DNA from: Candidatus Arcanibacter lacustris
Lineage (GTDB): Bacteria; Pseudomonadota; Alphaproteobacteria; Rickettsiales; Arcanibacteraceae
Reading direction: 5' to 3'
DNA length: 20,954 bases
NCBI GenBank assembly: GCA_000970895.1
Contig: JYHA01000031.1
Coordinates: 1-20,954 of the forward strand
Part shown: positions 19,287 to 20,954 of the stretch, piece after piece
How positions within the stretch are numbered: the stretch's first letter is position 1
How the letters are laid out: each line of letters begins with the position of its first letter
Made by a program: the position numbers and the translations under genes
Notes under the pieces: model-generated
The model's database searches: none
Seen by the model: only the letters and a program-made list of their open reading frames with translations
Told to the model about the DNA's origin: nothing

Positions 19287-20033
19287 ATGGATCAAATATT
19301 ATTACCACTTGAAATTAAAAATATTACCAAATCTTTTAACGAACATAAAGTATTAAAAGATGTGTCTTTATCAGTAAATCAAGGAGAGATATTTGGTCTC
19401 ATTGGTTTGAATGGGGTAGGAAAAACAACCCTAATCAAGATCATTTTGGATCTATTAAAGCAGGATGATGGTAGTTGTAATTTTTTTGGCATTGATAACA
19501 CCTCAACTAACAGCAGAGAAAATATCTCTTATTTGCCAGAAAAATTTTACCCTTCTCAATTTCTAACTGGCAAAGAATTTCTCTCTCTTACTCTGTCATA
19601 TCATAAAAAAGATTATGACGATGTTGCAGTCAATATGTTAGCTGAAAAATTAGGTCTAGATTTCAAGGTATTAGACAACAAAATAGGAAAATATTCAAAA
19701 GGTATGGGCCAAAAACTGGGGCTATTATCAGTTTTCTTATGCCAGTCACCTTTGATGATTCTTGACGAACCTATGAGCGGACTTGATCCAAGCGCCAGAA
19801 TTCAACTAAAAAACATGTTGCTAAACTATATCACTAGTAGCAACAAAACAGTATTTTTCAGCTCTCATATCCTGTCTGATATTGATGAAATATGTAATAG
19901 AATCGCAGTAATTGATGATGGTAATTTAATCTTCCTTGGCACTCCTGCAAGATTTAAAAAATACTATAATGAATCAAGTTTAGAACAGGCTTTCATTAAA
20001 GCAATCAAAAAAGATGAAAGTATATTTCCGTAG
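19287..20033 (+). CDS. ABC-2-type transporter ATP-binding protein without adjacent permease
   Basis: Cytoplasmic ATPase of an ABC transporter; the partner permease is not in this operon. The 248-residue product is a complete nucleotide-binding domain: Walker A GLNGVGKTT (40-48), SYLPE (81-85, with Glu where the Q-loop Gln often stands, as is common in the CcmA/ABC-2 group), signature YSKGMGQKLGL (136-146), Walker B LMILDEP (156-162), D-loop SGLDP, and the switch His194. It starts one base after the PilP-like stop, so co-transcription with the platform genes is near certain. In Myxococcus an ABC transporter (PilGHI) belongs to the pil cluster. A similar link here is inference. It converges with prmC. 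Confidence 0.85.
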   Translation: MDQILLPLEIKNITKSFNEHKVLKDVSLSVNQGEIFGLIGLNGVGKTTLIKIILDLLKQDDGSCNFFGIDNTSTNSRENISYLPEKFYPSQFLTGKEFLSLTLSYHKKDYDDVAVNMLAEKLGLDFKVLDNKIGKYSKGMGQKLGLLSVFLCQSPLMILDEPMSGLDPSARIQLKNMLLNYITSSNKTVFFSSHILSDIDEICNRIAVIDDGNLIFLGTPARFKKYYNESSLEQAFIKAIKKDESIFP

Positions 20034-20063
20034 AGCACAATATCTCAACAGTTGAGTGACGAG

Positions 20064-20954
20064 TCAGGATAAGATAGACTTTCTAAATACAAGAGCCCTA
20101 TTAATCCCAGCCAAATCTTTCTTGATGAAAAATTTCTCTAAATTATGCTCCTTAAAAATAGCCACGATATCATCATCTTGATTAGCTCCTGATTCTACGA
20201 TGATAATACCATTTTTATTAAGTAGCTCACCAACAGAAGCAGCAATCAACTTATAACAATCAAGACCATCCTCCCCACCTGAAAGAGCAAGGTTTGGCTC
20301 ATAAATCCTAACCTCTTCCTCTAATGTCAGGATTTCTTCATCTTTGATATAAGGTGGGTTGGTAATGATTAAATCAAATTTTTGCTCTATTTTTTCTGCC
20401 CAATTACTCAAAACAAAACTAACTCTTTGATCTAGATCTAAATTTTTAGCATTATCACGCGCAACATCAAGAGCAGCTTCTGAAATATCAACCCCCACCC
20501 CACTTGCATTATGATATAATTTTAATAAAGAAAGAAGCAAACAACCAGTACCAGTGCCCAAATCTAAGATTTTGAGATTCTGATCTTTATTAGTAAGATA
20601 TTCTAAAGCAGCTTCGATCAATGACTCACTATCTGCTCTTGGATCCAAAGTATTGGCAGTAACCTTAAAATCATAACCATAGAATTCTCTATTACCCAAA
20701 ATATGAGAAATTGGCTCGCGATTTTTTCGTCTTTCTATTATCTGATCAAATATAGTAGTTTCAACCAAAAGATTGGGGTTAGCTATAATTTTTTCATGAG
20801 TAATATTACATGCATGCTCTAATAACAATCTAGCATCCAACCTATAAGAATCAATTTTTGCTTGTTGCAATATTTTATAAGCCTTTGATAAGGCAGTAGT
20901 TATTTCTTCATAAGCCATTGGATATTTTCTTACTAATTTTTTGTTTTTCATCAT
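20064..20954 (-). CDS. prmC: Peptide chain release factor N5-glutamine methyltransferase (PrmC/HemK), 5' end at window edge
   Basis: Methylates the GGQ glutamine of release factors 1 and 2, using S-adenosylmethionine. The visible 296 residues hold an N-terminal helical substrate-binding domain (about 13-95) and a Rossmann methyltransferase domain. That domain has SAM motif DLGTGTG (131-137), acidic GVDIS (154-158) and the family-defining NPPY (199-202), then IYEPNLALSGGEDGLDCY (217-234). The LDPRADSE segment (103-110) matches the usual LxPRPxTE. The ATG pair at the extreme window edge may not be the true start; Met13 is another candidate, and the upstream sequence is not visible. Length from Met13 is normal. 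In Rickettsia this protein is fused to TrmB, but here it stops after PrmC. It converges with the ABC ATPase. Confidence 0.92.
   Translation of the reverse strand: MMKNKKLVRKYPMAYEEITTALSKAYKILQQAKIDSYRLDARLLLEHACNITHEKIIANPNLLVETTIFDQIIERRKNREPISHILGNREFYGYDFKVTANTLDPRADSESLIEAALEYLTNKDQNLKILDLGTGTGCLLLSLLKLYHNASGVGVDISEAALDVARDNAKNLDLDQRVSFVLSNWAEKIEQKFDLIITNPPYIKDEEILTLEEEVRIYEPNLALSGGEDGLDCYKLIAASVGELLNKNGIIIVESGANQDDDIVAIFKEHNLEKFFIKKDLAGINRALVFRKSILS

Noticed and set aside
20044..20056. CTCAACAGTTGAG dyad between the ABC ATPase and prmC as a terminator
   Set aside because: The arms leave a one-base centre and no T-run follows on either strand. It could be a protein-binding site, but nothing supports that.

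Overview
The window is a gene-dense, AT-rich stretch of chromosome with short spacers, little repetition and essentially housekeeping content. Protein character and gene content suggest an alphaproteobacterium with a reduced genome, most probably in the order Rickettsiales. The pointers are a CarD regulator, an MlaE/MlaF pair, the order rpsF-rpsR-rplI, the low G+C, and a single-pass PpiD-like foldase. It is Gram-negative and probably makes Kdo-type LPS, since kdsA and an MsbA-like exporter are present. The PrmC here ends without the TrmB fusion typical of the genus Rickettsia, so a relative outside that genus is more likely. This placement is inference from the sequence, not a phylogeny.

Layout. 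1-222: non-coding, with two hairpins. 223-1398 (minus): ribosomal operon rpsF-rpsR-rplI. 1592-2098 (minus): carD. 2099-2408: divergent regulatory spacer. 2409-3925 (plus): mlaE-mlaF lipid-transport ABC pair, ending at a hairpin shared with the convergent ppiD-like foldase (3986-5545, minus). 5635-9101 (plus): overlapping operon tpiA-secG-pyrG-kdsA. 9133-11543: a looser accessory stretch holding a small exported Arg/Lys-rich protein, a possible structured non-coding element, a DMT-family transporter and two orphan proteins with good promoters. 11540-15930 (minus): alaS followed by an MsbA-like exporter. 16042-20033 (plus): a tight four-gene operon. 20064-20954 (minus): prmC, running up to the window edge.

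The most interesting region is 16042-20033. Its first three products have the size, order and topology of the inner-membrane assembly platform of type IV pilus / type II secretion machines. They are a 537-aa cytoplasmic domain-TM-periplasmic protein (GspL, or PilM fused to PilN), a 208-aa TM-coiled coil-periplasmic protein (GspM/PilO), and a 330-aa exported protein with a Pro/Thr linker and a small C-terminal domain (PilP/GspC/GspB). The fourth is an ABC-2-type ATPase with no permease beside it. No secretin, assembly ATPase, GspF/PilC or pilin is visible, so this is either a split T4P/T2SS locus or a divergent remnant or derivative of one. The assignment rests on architecture and weak motif resemblance and needs profile or structure comparison.

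Other points: KdsA has the Cys/His/Glu/Asp set of the metal-dependent class at exactly the expected spacing; the small protein at 9133-9450 combines a signal peptide with two basic clusters; and the tail-to-tail genes at 11540-11543 share a CTAG as both stop codons.
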